Counted from the stretch's first letter, positions 19,198-28,396 are shown. The stretch is 64,000 nucleotides of DNA from G963662985 sp963662985 (GCA_963662985.1 OY760067.1:2108001-2172000), one strand, 5' to 3'. Translations and numbers: made by a program. Notes: generated from the letters alone by a model not told the origin.

Positions 19198-19302
19198 ATC
19201 GTTTCAATTTTACATTATTTCTGTTTAAAATAGGCGGTTATAGGATTAATTGATTAATAACAAGTTTTGAATTAATTGTGTTAAACGAGTACAATACGAG
19301 AT

Positions 19303-20856
19303 ATGTTATTCTATTTGCAATTAATCTTATTATTGACTGCTTCGATAGTGATTTTGATCTTGGATCGAGTACGGCAAAAAACTAATTTGATTTATATTGT
19401 AACTTTAGTTACTGTGGTCGTGGTTTTTGGATTAACTTTTTTGTTTCGTTTGATGCTACCTTCAACTCATATTTTTGCTGATTGGCAAAATTTTGTCGAC
19501 CAGGCAACTATATCTTTAGTTGTGAATAACGAAAATTGGCTTTTAGGTATTTTTTGGCAAAGTTTGCTATTGTTTTATGTAGCGAGTTATCCATCTCGAA
19601 AAGATTATATGCCTGTTAAAAAATCTTTAGGCGTGTTTTTCTTTTCTATTATTGGATTAATTATAGTGTTTTCAGCTAATTTATTTACATATATTTTTGT
19701 TTGGACATTTATGCTCTTTGTTTTTTTGACTCTCAAATTAATTGAAAAAGAAAAAACATTCTCTTGGACTTTCATAATTTTATTTTTGGTATGGGGTGTT
19801 TTATTTTTAGGATTAATATCAAGGTTAAAGGGTAGTTATGAATGGAAAAATTTAGGTACTATCCCCACTTTCTTTGAGCTTGTTCTGCTGGGATTAAGTG
19901 CTATTTTGGTAAGGATTGAGTTTTTCAAAGATAAAAACCTGTCCTTTTTCACTGTATTATTAAAAATTCTGTTATTGTTAACTTTGAATATAGCTTTGTT
20001 AAATTTCGAAGTAACTGGTATCTCCAGACAAATGCAGGTGATGTTGGAAATTTTATTTTTATTGATTTTCCTTTATAAAACAATCAAGATTGTATTTATA
20101 TCTGAATTTTCAGACTTGATTGAACAATCTTTTTTCTTACTTCAGTTATTGGTCTTATTTCTAGTCGTTAGTGGAGTTTCTATAATTGGATATGTTACTT
20201 TAGTAATTTGGATTGGGTATATAGCGGTATTAGCAATAAATAAAATTGAAGATCGCACTTTTATCTTTTTGAGAAGACTTTATCTTTTAATTGGGATTTC
20301 TTTTCCGTTTCTTTTATCTACGTTATCACCTTTTTTTATGAGTTCTATTTTTACATCAATCCTTTTTTGTTTGCTTAATGTTTTGATGTTCATTTCTATG
20401 CTACGTGTGGGGTATGGGAAGCCAAAAGCTTTTTACACTGAAAATTCTTGGTTAAATGTATCTATCGAAGATCATGATTGGTATCGTATTGATGATTGGG
20501 CGAAAATTTTACATTGGTTTGGAACGATTTTTGTGTGGGGAGTAATCTGGTTAGTGCTGATTTGGATTAATCCTGAAAGCTTATTAGATACTGGTTATAA
20601 CTTCCCATGGCAATTGATTTTTGTTTTTGTGATATTGTTAGGAATTTTTGGGATTTGGCGATTTCGACGCAATTTGTTAAAAGGAATTGAGAGAGTAAAT
20701 TCTATTGAATTTCCCATAAAGAGCTTCTCCATTAATTTGTCTTTTTTAAGTAATTTGCGTAGATTTGCAGAAATACCTGAGGAGATTTTGGAATCTTCAA
20801 GCGGTGTTTTTTGGACTTTTTTATTTATTTTATTCATTCTTTCTTTGGTACTGTAA
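19303..20856 (+). CDS. Polytopic membrane protein, first gene of a complex I/Mrp-like membrane cluster
   Basis: 517 residues with at least twelve hydrophobic segments and few charged residues in the membrane. The overall pattern resembles the antiporter-like subunits of complex I and Mrp (NuoL/M/N, MrpA/D). The helix where those proteins carry a key Glu after Trp reads YIFVWTFMLFVFLTLK, with Thr at that place. Similarity is weak and the assignment rests partly on the two genes that follow at 13 bases and then with overlap. Only a weak ribosome binding site is seen. It does not encode any cofactor-binding domain. Confidence 0.5.
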   Translation: MLFYLQLILLLTASIVILILDRVRQKTNLIYIVTLVTVVVVFGLTFLFRLMLPSTHIFADWQNFVDQATISLVVNNENWLLGIFWQSLLLFYVASYPSRKDYMPVKKSLGVFFFSIIGLIIVFSANLFTYIFVWTFMLFVFLTLKLIEKEKTFSWTFIILFLVWGVLFLGLISRLKGSYEWKNLGTIPTFFELVLLGLSAILVRIEFFKDKNLSFFTVLLKILLLLTLNIALLNFEVTGISRQMQVMLEILFLLIFLYKTIKIVFISEFSDLIEQSFFLLQLLVLFLVVSGVSIIGYVTLVIWIGYIAVLAINKIEDRTFIFLRRLYLLIGISFPFLLSTLSPFFMSSIFTSILFCLLNVLMFISMLRVGYGKPKAFYTENSWLNVSIEDHDWYRIDDWAKILHWFGTIFVWGVIWLVLIWINPESLLDTGYNFPWQLIFVFVILLGIFGIWRFRRNLLKGIERVNSIEFPIKSFSINLSFLSNLRRFAEIPEEILESSSGVFWTFLFILFILSLVL

Positions 20857-20868
20857 GGTGGCGTTCTA

Positions 20869-21465
20869 ATGAACTTAATGCTTGTGTTTTTTATCGCGAT
20901 CGTTATTTTATCAAGTCTTATGGTGCTAATTGATAATTGGCGGGTGATTTTGGCTTTAATGGCAGGTATTTATGTCTTTGGTGCGCTGATGATCCAGTAT
21001 TTTTTGGATTTTACGTATGTAGTAGTGTTTTTGATAAGTGGTTGGTTGACGATTTCCATTCTTGTGATTGCGCAGATGAATAGTGAGTCAGTGATGGTTT
21101 CAGAAAATGTACATCATGTTTTAAATCGTTTTTTTCGATTTTTTTCTGTAATTCCAATTTTTTTGATAAGTTTGGTTGTGAGTAATCAATTAGCTGGAAC
21201 ATTAGAAGGGTTATCTGTTTATCCTACCAATTTATTTATTTATCTTTTTGGATTTGCTATTTTCATGGCTGGATTTTCTGTTCAATCAGTGCGATACATT
21301 GTTTCTATGTTGTTGTTTTTTATGGGATTTTTTGTTTTGTATTCTTCACTAAATGATTCGGTTTTTGTGATTGGGATGATGTCAATTTTGCAAATTTTTG
21401 TGGCGATGATTGGCGCATATTTGATTATGGTGGGCGATCTTACACCTGAAGGAGATAATGAATGA
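20869..21465 (+). CDS. Small polytopic membrane protein (NuoJ/NuoK- or MnhC-like position in the cluster)
   Basis: 198 residues with about six predicted membrane helices. It lies between two large antiporter-like proteins, overlapping the next gene by four bases (ATGA), as small membrane-arm subunits often do. Segments such as VILALMAGIYVFGALMIQYFL and VIGMMSILQIFVAMIGAYLIMVG are reminiscent of small complex I or Mrp subunits, but no diagnostic motif is visible. AAGGTGG supports the start. Confidence 0.45.
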   Translation: MNLMLVFFIAIVILSSLMVLIDNWRVILALMAGIYVFGALMIQYFLDFTYVVVFLISGWLTISILVIAQMNSESVMVSENVHHVLNRFFRFFSVIPIFLISLVVSNQLAGTLEGLSVYPTNLFIYLFGFAIFMAGFSVQSVRYIVSMLLFFMGFFVLYSSLNDSVFVIGMMSILQIFVAMIGAYLIMVGDLTPEGDNE

Positions 21466-22865
21466 ATGCAATCACAATTTGGTTGGGAATTCCTTTGTTT
21501 ATTGCATTGGTTGCTTTTACTTTAAGACGCTTTCCTGATCTTGCTTATCCTTTGGTGATTTTGACTTGTGTTTTAATGATCGGTTTGTCTTTGTTTGTCA
21601 CGGTAGGTGAGCCATTTGCTTTAGGTCAAAACACAGTTGTGATTAGCCCTTCGATGTTGATTGGAGGTCGTTTGATTTCGATCGATGCAGAATCTATGCA
21701 AGTTGTGAATTTTATTTATTTTATTACATTGTTGTGGATGATTGCTGGTTGGCGATTAAAACCAAATCGCTTCTTTCCAGGCTTTGGATTAATGATCATA
21801 GTGTTTTTAATTGCTGGGTTACATGTTGAACCAGCTTTTTATGCAGGGTTTTTGTTTTTGATTGTTGCATTTCTGTTTGTTCCTTTATGGGTGAAAGCAG
21901 GGAGTATTCCTAATAGAAGTGTATATCGTTTTTTGGTGATGATGTTTTTTGGATTACCTTTTTTCTTCTTAGCTGGTTGGCAATTTTCTTCTATTCAGTT
22001 AGGGTTGGATAATCAACAATATTTTTTACAAGGCGGGATATTATTATCTTTAGGAATAGTTGCGTTTCTTTCAGCATTCCCAATGCATTCATGGATTCCG
22101 ATGATATCTGATGATAGTGATCCGTTGATCTTGGGATTTTTTATGACCACTTTTCCATATATTGTCATTCGATATTTTTTGATCCAAGTTGTGAATTATA
22201 AATTAATTGAAGTTTTAGGTAGGCAGTTTCAAATGGCGTGGTTAATTGTAGCTATTATCACGTTGTTATTGGGGACATATGGCATGGCAATTTCAAGAAA
22301 AATGACACGGTTTTTAGCTTATTATTTAATTTTTTCTGTAGGAATTGCTTTAATAGCGATGTCATTATTTCATCTTGAGATTTGGAAGCAGATAGAAATT
22401 TGGTGGTTTGGAATTGTTGTAAATGTGATTGTGTTCTTATATGTGATTAAACCTTTCCGACAGTTTGAGTATACTCTTGATAAAATGGAATATATTGAAA
22501 AAGATATGCGAGACTATGTTAATTCTTTTTTGGGATTGGTACCGATGTTAGTTTTACCTTTTACGATCGGTTTTGTAGGCTTTTTTAGTATTTATAAAAT
22601 AATCTCAGATTTTTCTTTATGGGCAGGATTGCTGATGTTAATCGCATTGATAGGTGTTTATATTTTTGTTGGAAGATATTATTATAAAATTGTGCAATAT
22701 GTTGACTGGAAAAAGCTAAAATTAGTATATTCAGAAGAAGAAGCGGAGAATTCTGAAATTATTCTGCAAAATCGTTGGTTATTATTTGCCTGGACTGTTT
22801 ATTTTCTAATTCAAGCAGTACTTGGCTTTTTCCCTATGTTGTTAGAAAGTATTGGAATAGGATAA
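21462..22865 (+). CDS. Degenerate antiporter-like membrane subunit (NuoN/MrpD-like)
   Basis: 467 residues with about 13-14 membrane helices. The segment FLSAFPMHSWIPMISDDSD matches the family signature around PFHSWLPDA, which identifies the antiporter-like fold. The Lys that precedes this motif by five residues in functional subunits (GLLFKLGAFPFH) is Phe here (GIVAFLSAFPMH), and the helix expected to hold the key Glu (FYAGFLFLIVAFLFVPLWV) has none. Ion pumping by the standard mechanism is therefore doubtful. GAAGGAG before the ATG and overlap with the previous gene show co-translation. Confidence 0.6.
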   Translation: MNAITIWLGIPLFIALVAFTLRRFPDLAYPLVILTCVLMIGLSLFVTVGEPFALGQNTVVISPSMLIGGRLISIDAESMQVVNFIYFITLLWMIAGWRLKPNRFFPGFGLMIIVFLIAGLHVEPAFYAGFLFLIVAFLFVPLWVKAGSIPNRSVYRFLVMMFFGLPFFFLAGWQFSSIQLGLDNQQYFLQGGILLSLGIVAFLSAFPMHSWIPMISDDSDPLILGFFMTTFPYIVIRYFLIQVVNYKLIEVLGRQFQMAWLIVAIITLLLGTYGMAISRKMTRFLAYYLIFSVGIALIAMSLFHLEIWKQIEIWWFGIVVNVIVFLYVIKPFRQFEYTLDKMEYIEKDMRDYVNSFLGLVPMLVLPFTIGFVGFFSIYKIISDFSLWAGLLMLIALIGVYIFVGRYYYKIVQYVDWKKLKLVYSEEEAENSEIILQNRWLLFAWTVYFLIQAVLGFFPMLLESIGIG

Positions 22866-22941
22866 ATTTTTTTATAGATTCTTGGTTTCTCATGCTATAA
22901 TAGTGTGATTTTATGAAAATTATTGAATTGGAGTGTATCAG

Positions 22942-24111
22942 ATGGAAATTTCTGATTTAAGCAAACGATTAGATAGTTTGGAAAAAGAAAACAGACTTCA
23001 GAAAGATGTCAACGAACAATTAAAAAAACAAATCGATGGATTGCAAAATGATTTAAAGGTTCGTGAAAGAGAAAATAAAGATTTAAATAGTGAAGTCACT
23101 CAATTAAAGATCTTGGTGTCTAAAGTTGATGATTACGGCAAGATGTTGTCTGATTATAAAACTGAAATCAATAAAGAAATGGATGCACAAGATAAACGTA
23201 TTTCTCGAACAGAGAAGGATCTTCAGCAAAAAAGAGATCTTGAGATTGAGCGATTAAATAAGAATTATGAATTATTGAGAAATGAAATCAATTCAATCTC
23301 TAATTTGGAAAAAAAGATACCCGGGATTTCTGAACAAATTGATCGGCTTGGAAAAAATTTGAACGATGCTTATTTGAAGATCGACCAAGTATCTAAAGTT
23401 GAAGAAAACTATCAACGAGTTGTTTCAGAAAATTCATTGTTCCGTCAAGGCAATGATAAAAAGCACAATGAAGTTGCTGTTCGATTGGATGGATTACAAT
23501 TTCATGTGGATGAATTGCGTGGCAAATCACAATTGATGACCGATAATATCAAGAAAAGCGAATTGCGTCTGAACGAAATTTCTGCTTCTGAAGTGGAGAG
23601 AAGAGAGAACCAAGATCGTTTTATGGAAAAAATTAATTTGACGATGTTGGAACATGAAAAATCAATTGTTGAGTTAGACTCCCTTTTAAAGGAAATTGAA
23701 ATTATCAAAGATACATTTGCAGATCAAGTGCGAGAAGTTGAGGTTTCTGCTCGAATGACAGAATCCTCTCGAAATCAATATCGTGATTTGATTGATAAAT
23801 TAGATCGAAGAATTAATGAAATTACTGAAATTCAACGAATTGGGGAAGATCGTTTCCGTCAGGAATGGTCTTCTTTCAAGGCAGAAGATCAAAAACGATG
23901 GTCTAATTATTTATTATCTCAAGACGAACGCCAAAATGAACGAAGCCGAAAGGTTGATAAATTAGTTGAAAAACAAGACTCGATAGAAGATAGTTTAGTG
24001 ATCTTACGTGATAAGGTGAGTGTGATGTCTGAATTGTCTGAGAAACGCTTAAATTCGCTCTTAAGCCTATCACGTGAATGGATGGCGGATAACGTCCGGG
24101 CAAATGATTAA
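22942..24111 (+). CDS. Long coiled-coil protein
   Basis: 389 residues, almost entirely charged heptad repeats (SKRLDSLEKENRLQKD; VNEQLKKQIDGLQNDLK) with no signal peptide or membrane segment. Such proteins are usually cytoplasmic scaffolds; SMC-type database hits would be due to composition only. The ATG at 22942 is eight bases after GGAG, while the upstream GTG overlaps that site, so the ATG is the start. It is 76 bases downstream of the membrane cluster on the same strand and ends at a strong terminator, so it may belong with it. Confidence 0.75.
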   Translation: MEISDLSKRLDSLEKENRLQKDVNEQLKKQIDGLQNDLKVRERENKDLNSEVTQLKILVSKVDDYGKMLSDYKTEINKEMDAQDKRISRTEKDLQQKRDLEIERLNKNYELLRNEINSISNLEKKIPGISEQIDRLGKNLNDAYLKIDQVSKVEENYQRVVSENSLFRQGNDKKHNEVAVRLDGLQFHVDELRGKSQLMTDNIKKSELRLNEISASEVERRENQDRFMEKINLTMLEHEKSIVELDSLLKEIEIIKDTFADQVREVEVSARMTESSRNQYRDLIDKLDRRINEITEIQRIGEDRFRQEWSSFKAEDQKRWSNYLLSQDERQNERSRKVDKLVEKQDSIEDSLVILRDKVSVMSELSEKRLNSLLSLSREWMADNVRAND

Positions 24112-24128
24112 TTAAAATAAGTAAAAAT

Positions 24129-24153
24129 AAAGACTGCTGATTCAGCAGTCTTT
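24129..24153. terminator. Bidirectional terminator
   Basis: AAAGACTGCTGA / TCAGCAGTCTTT stem with a near-zero loop, between the coiled-coil gene and the convergent leuS. Confidence 0.85.
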
Positions 24154-24158
24154 ATTGA

Positions 24159-26609
24159 TTAATTTGCTACGATATTGACTAATTTTCCTTTGATGACAAT
24201 AACTTTTCGAATTGTCTTGCCTTCTAAATTAGATTGAATTGTTTCACTGGCCATAGCTATTTTTTCAGCTTCTTGATCATTTAAACCAGCTGGTACTTGG
24301 ATGCGTTCTTTAAGCTTACCATTGATCTGGATAACGAGAGTAACTTCATCTTCTTTAGCTGCTTGTGCATCAAAGATAGGCCAAGAATGTTTGTGAATCG
24401 AATAATCATGTCCAATCTGTTGCCAGAGTTCCTCTGTAATGTGAGGGCAAACAGGTGCAAGCATTAAGAGATACAATTTCAAAGCCTCATCCCATTCTGG
24501 TGTTTTTTCTGCACCTTCTACACGTGCCTTATACATAAAATTGACGAGTTCCATGAAGGAAGAAACGATGGTGTTAAATTCAAAGGTTTCGAAGTCTCTA
24601 GTGACAGATTCTAAGGTTTGATGAATTTTGCGACGAAGATCCTTAAGGATTTCTGCACTGGCAGTGCCTGCATTTTCTTGTGGATCGTCTGTGAAGAGTG
24701 TCCATGTTCTGCGGAGCCAACGGGCAGTTCCTTCAATACCTTGACTATCCCATGGTCCACCCATCTCCCAACGAGAGAAGAAGATTAAATAAGCACGAAC
24801 AACATCAGCGCCGTATTTATCTACGAGCACATCTGGGGCAACGACATTGCCACGACTTTTAGACATTTTTTCATGATCTTCACCAAGTACCATTCCTTGG
24901 TTGCGGAGTTGCATCATTGGTTCGTCACCTTTTACGATACCCATATCGCGTAAAGCTTTATGGAAGAAGCGAACGTAAATGAGGTGCATGGTAGCATGTT
25001 CTATTCCACCTGTGTAACAGTCAACTGGGTACCAATAGTTATATTCTTCTGGATCAAAAGGACCTTTTTCATAATCAGGGCTTAGATAGCGAAGTGGGTA
25101 CCATGATGAACACATGAAGGTGTCCATAGTGTCTGTGTCGCGTTCTGCGGGGCCACCACATGTGGGACAAGTGGTTTTCTTCCATGTAGGATGGAATTTA
25201 AGAGGGCTTTCACCAGTAGGTTTCCATTCGATATCTTCTGGGAGGACAACAGGGAGTTGTTCATCTGGAACGGGGACAACACCACATTTTGGACAGTGAA
25301 TCATTGGAATGGGGGCGCCCCAATAACGTTGACGAGAGATACCCCAGTCACGCAAGCGATAGTTAACGGAGCCTTTGCCGATTCCTTTTTCTTCGATATA
25401 GTTAATGACTGTTTTGATAGATTTGTCACCAGGAGTGCCTGTGAGTTCACCAGAATTAATCATGAAACCTTTGGCAATGGTGGCTTCTTCCATCTCGTCT
25501 GGATTAGGAATTTCCTCAACATTTTCAACAATAACAGGCCGAATCTCAATGCCGAATTTTTTAGCAAATTCAAAGTCGCGTTGGTCATGTGCGGGAACAG
25601 CCATAATAGCACCAGTCCCATAGGACATGAGGACGTAATCTGCGATCCAAATTGGAATTTGTTCTCCATTGACTGGATTAATTGCATACCCACCACTAAA
25701 TACACCTGTTTTTTCTTTGCTTGTGGATTCTCGTTCAATATCAGATTGGCGTGCAGCTGCTTCTTTATATTCTTCAACAGCTGTACGGCTTTTCTCAGTA
25801 ATTAGTTTTTCAACCAAGGGATGTTCTGGAGCAATCACCATGAAGGTGGCGCCCCAAAGAGTATCAGGGCGGGTGGTGAACACTTCAATATCATCACCTG
25901 ATTCTGTTTTAAAGACAACATTTGCGCCTTCCGATTTGCCGATCCAGTTGGTTTGCAATGTTTTAACACGTTCTGGCCAGTCGATACCATCAAAGTTTAA
26001 TAATTCTTCTGCATAATCTGTTGTTTTGAAGAACCATTGATTGAGTTCTTTCTTGATAACAGGTGTGCCACATCGTTCACATACACGATCGTCACCCCAG
26101 ACTTGTTCGCGGGCTAAGGTAGTGTTACAGCTTGGACACCAATCTACCTGAGAGAACTTTCGATAAGCAAGGTTGTGTTTAAAGAGTTGGATAAAGAACC
26201 ATTGGGTCCATTTATAATATTTTTCATCTGCGGAGATAGCTTCGCGACGCCAGTCAAACATAGCTCCCATCGTTTTGAATTGATCGCGCATGTAATCAAT
26301 ATTTGAATAAGTCCATTTATTGGGATGAATGTTGTGTTTGATAGCAGCGTTTTCTGCAGGGAGGCCAAAAGCATCAAAACCCATGGGGAACATGACATTA
26401 TAGCCTTGCATGGTTTTGAAACGTGCGCGGGCATCACTAGGGGTCATGGCGTACCAATGCCCGATGTGAAGATTACCAGATGGATAGGGAAGCATGGTAA
26501 GAGCATAGAATTTGGGTTTTGATTTATCTATATCGGCATGATAGAGACCAGTTTCTTCCCATTTGGTTTGCCATTTCTTCTCGATAGTATTGTGATTGTA
26601 TTCGGACAT
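24159..26609 (-). CDS. leuS: Leucyl-tRNA synthetase
   Basis: An 816-residue class I synthetase of normal bacterial length. The HIGH motif lies in PSGNLHIGHWYAM (residues 48-51) and KMSKS in EDHEKMSKSRGNVV. A Cys4 zinc module (WCPSCNTTLAREQ ... CERCGTP) and a second CPKCG/CPTCGG pair are present. The editing domain contains TTRPDTLWGATF and the conserved AVPAHDQRDFEFA. It is preceded by a T-box leader that links expression to uncharged leucyl-tRNA. Confidence 0.97.
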   Translation of the reverse strand: MSEYNHNTIEKKWQTKWEETGLYHADIDKSKPKFYALTMLPYPSGNLHIGHWYAMTPSDARARFKTMQGYNVMFPMGFDAFGLPAENAAIKHNIHPNKWTYSNIDYMRDQFKTMGAMFDWRREAISADEKYYKWTQWFFIQLFKHNLAYRKFSQVDWCPSCNTTLAREQVWGDDRVCERCGTPVIKKELNQWFFKTTDYAEELLNFDGIDWPERVKTLQTNWIGKSEGANVVFKTESGDDIEVFTTRPDTLWGATFMVIAPEHPLVEKLITEKSRTAVEEYKEAAARQSDIERESTSKEKTGVFSGGYAINPVNGEQIPIWIADYVLMSYGTGAIMAVPAHDQRDFEFAKKFGIEIRPVIVENVEEIPNPDEMEEATIAKGFMINSGELTGTPGDKSIKTVINYIEEKGIGKGSVNYRLRDWGISRQRYWGAPIPMIHCPKCGVVPVPDEQLPVVLPEDIEWKPTGESPLKFHPTWKKTTCPTCGGPAERDTDTMDTFMCSSWYPLRYLSPDYEKGPFDPEEYNYWYPVDCYTGGIEHATMHLIYVRFFHKALRDMGIVKGDEPMMQLRNQGMVLGEDHEKMSKSRGNVVAPDVLVDKYGADVVRAYLIFFSRWEMGGPWDSQGIEGTARWLRRTWTLFTDDPQENAGTASAEILKDLRRKIHQTLESVTRDFETFEFNTIVSSFMELVNFMYKARVEGAEKTPEWDEALKLYLLMLAPVCPHITEELWQQIGHDYSIHKHSWPIFDAQAAKEDEVTLVIQINGKLKERIQVPAGLNDQEAEKIAMASETIQSNLEGKTIRKVIVIKGKLVNIVAN

Positions 26610-26625
26610 TTTTTACTCCTTTAAT

Positions 26626-26890
26626 AAAAAAATCCTCCGCCGAACAGGGACGAAGGAACTCCGTGGTACCACCCTGATTGCGAAAGAATTGTTTTCCTTT
26701 GCCACTCAGAGGCACGATAACGAGTGCGAGACGATCTCGATTACAACATCTTACGATGGTTCATGCGAGATAACGTGAAAATTTCACGTTGGCGAGTTCA
26801 TCCTTTGCCAAATTAGCGACTCTTCTGGGGAGATTTGTTAGGCTTGCACTTAACCCTAACTCGCTGCCAGATGGATTACTACTCCAAAAA
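26626..26890 (-). promoter_or_regulatory. T-box riboswitch leader of leuS
   Basis: On the minus strand the conserved T-box sequence AGGGTGGTACCACGGAG lies at 26675-26659. It is followed by a terminator hairpin (TCCTTCG / CGGAGGA, 26657-26633) with a run of seven T residues at 26632-26626. The upstream part folds into long stems, including GTTAGG/CCTAAC at the tip of Stem I, and contains an AGTA element. T-boxes read the charging state of a tRNA and switch a terminator to an antiterminator. The specifier codon was not assigned because Stem I was not folded reliably by eye; leucine is inferred from the gene. The leader's 5' end is approximate. Confidence 0.92.
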
Positions 26891-26917
26891 AGTTATTTTA
26901 CTGTTAAAAAAATAAGG

Positions 26918-26991
26918 TGGACCCAATGGGGCTCGAACCCATGACCTCCACAATGCCATTGTGGCGCTCTTCCAAACTGAGCTATGGGCCC
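26918..26991 (-). tRNA. tRNA-Ala (anticodon GGC)
   Basis: Cloverleaf read on the minus strand: acceptor GGGCCCA / TGGGTCC, anticodon stem CCACA/TGTGG with loop ATGGCAT giving anticodon GGC, and a GGTTCGAGCC T-arm. The G3-U70 pair in the acceptor stem is the alanine identity signal and confirms the call. The 3' CCA is not encoded (the gene continues ACCT). Confidence 0.95.
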
Positions 26992-27061
26992 ACGTGTTTC
27001 TGTTCACGTGAACAACGAACGATATTATATCATTATTTTGAACGTGCGCAAGGAATTTGAG

Positions 27062-27134
27062 TGGACCTGGAGGGATTTGAACCCTCGACCTCGTCAGTGC
27101 GATTGACGCGCGCTTCCAACTGCGCTACAGGCCC
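27062..27134 (-). tRNA. tRNA-Ala (anticodon CGC)
   Basis: Minus-strand cloverleaf with acceptor GGGCCTG / CAGGTCC, D-arm GCGCAGTTGGAAGCGC, anticodon stem CGTCA/TGACG with loop ATCGCAC giving anticodon CGC, and T-arm GAGGGTTCAAATCCCTC. It again has the G3-U70 alanine identity pair. CCA is not encoded. It is about 70 bases upstream of the other Ala tRNA on the same strand. Confidence 0.93.
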
Positions 27135-27286
27135 ATGGATTAGCTTGCTTGCTAAATCGTGATTAGCCTAGGAATTGTAATGGACGAGGTGGGTCCTGTC
27201 AAGAAATGGTTGTGTTTTTAGATTTATGCTTATTAAATCCAAATATTAAAATATTCAGGTGTTTTTGTATTTTTATTTAATTTTTC

Positions 27287-27314
27287 TTGACAGGAGCGTT
27301 TTTTTTGCTATAAT
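27287..27314 (+). promoter_or_regulatory. Consensus housekeeping promoter for tRNA-Asn
   Basis: Exact -35 TTGACA (27287-27292) and exact -10 TATAAT (27309-27314), 16 bases apart. Transcription would begin about ten bases before the mature tRNA. Confidence 0.88.
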
Positions 27315-27332
27315 CATGGAGCAATCAGACAT

Positions 27333-27405
27333 TCCTTGGTAGCTCAATTGGCAGAGCGGTCGGCTGTTAACCGATAGGTTGAAGGTTCGAGTCCTTCCCG
27401 AGGAG
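27333..27405 (+). tRNA. tRNA-Asn (anticodon GTT)
   Basis: Acceptor TCCTTGG / CCGAGGA, D-arm AGCTCAATTGGCAGAGC, anticodon stem GTCGG/CCGAT with loop CTGTTAA giving GTT, and T-arm GAAGGTTCGAGTCCTTC. Discriminator base is G, as usual for Asn. CCA is not encoded. It has its own promoter and a strong terminator six bases downstream, so it is a one-gene transcription unit. Confidence 0.96.
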
Positions 27406-27411
27406 CCTGAA

Positions 27412-27440
27412 AAAAAGCTCATGAATATCATGAGCTTTTT
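27412..27440 (+). terminator. Rho-independent terminator of tRNA-Asn
   Basis: Perfect 13-base stem AAAAAGCTCATGA / TCATGAGCTTTTT with an ATA loop. Confidence 0.92.
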
Positions 27441-27525
27441 ATTTTAATCTTGTAGCATAAATTAATTTTATTTCTTGATAAATTATTTTACTATTATAAT
27501 GACAATGAAAATGCGAGGAAATAAA

Positions 27526-28365
27526 ATGAAAATAAGTGAATTACGCCCTTCTCCAATTGCTGGTAGATGGTATCCAAGTGATACAGAAGAACTTAGAAGA
27601 ACAATTCAGGGATATTTAGCCAATGTTGAAAGAAAAGCAAAGCAAGAAGAGATTGTTTCTATTATTGTACCTCATGCAGGATATGTATATTCTGGGCAGG
27701 TGGCGGCAGAAGCTTATGCAAGATTGAAAGGGATGAAATTTGATACGGTTGTGATCTGCTCTCCTTTCCATGCCTATCATCCAGCTGATATTCTGACGAG
27801 TGCACATGATGCTTATTCGACTCCTTTAGGAAATGTGCGGGTGGATAAGAAGACAATAGCAAAATTGAATGCGATCTTTTCTGGTACAGGAGAGAATGAT
27901 ATTTTACCGATTGCATATGATGGAGAGCATTCTTTGGAAATTCAATTACCTTTTTTGATTGATGTCATTGGAGTGGATTTTGATTTGATACCGCTTATGA
28001 TTAGGAGTCATGAGTTCAATGTATTGGAGAGGCTAGCAGGAGCTTTGGTTGAGGTTTTGAAGGATAAAAAAGTGCTCTTTGTGGCTTCTACGGATCTCTC
28101 ACATTTTTACTCAGCGGGGCAGGCAAATGAGCTTGATATGTTTATGATTGATGCGATGTTGGAGATGGATGCTCGAAAAGTGTTGTTGGCTGAGAAAAAT
28201 GGTAAGGGATTTGCTTGTGGTGCAGGGGCTGTGGCAACTGTGCTTGAAGTTTCAAAATTACTCGGTGCAAAAGAGGGAGAACTGTTCCAGTATGCAACTT
28301 CAGGAGATGTGACTAGTGATACTACTAATGTGGTAGGCTATGCAGCTTTTGGTTTGATGAGATAA
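27526..28365 (+). CDS. amrB: MEMO1 family protein (AmmeMemoRadiSam system protein B)
   Basis: 279 residues. Family blocks visible are SPIAGRWYPSD near the start, SIIVPHAGYVYSGQVAAEAY, VICSPFHAY, DGEHSLEIQLPFL, VASTDLSHFY and FACGAGAVATVLE. MEMO proteins are related to metal dioxygenases but their bacterial role is not settled; they occur with AMMECR1 and a radical-SAM enzyme, as here. The ATG at 27526 with GAGG upstream is chosen over earlier in-frame starts that lack a binding site. It is followed after 31 bases by the AMMECR1 gene. Confidence 0.93.
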   Translation: MKISELRPSPIAGRWYPSDTEELRRTIQGYLANVERKAKQEEIVSIIVPHAGYVYSGQVAAEAYARLKGMKFDTVVICSPFHAYHPADILTSAHDAYSTPLGNVRVDKKTIAKLNAIFSGTGENDILPIAYDGEHSLEIQLPFLIDVIGVDFDLIPLMIRSHEFNVLERLAGALVEVLKDKKVLFVASTDLSHFYSAGQANELDMFMIDAMLEMDARKVLLAEKNGKGFACGAGAVATVLEVSKLLGAKEGELFQYATSGDVTSDTTNVVGYAAFGLMR

Positions 28366-28396
28366 AATAAGAATATTGATCGATACGAGGTGAATT

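Noticed and set aside
19303..22865. Genuine NADH dehydrogenase or Mrp antiporter operon
   Set aside because: No catalytic or other Nuo/Mrp subunits nearby and the essential Lys and Glu are missing.
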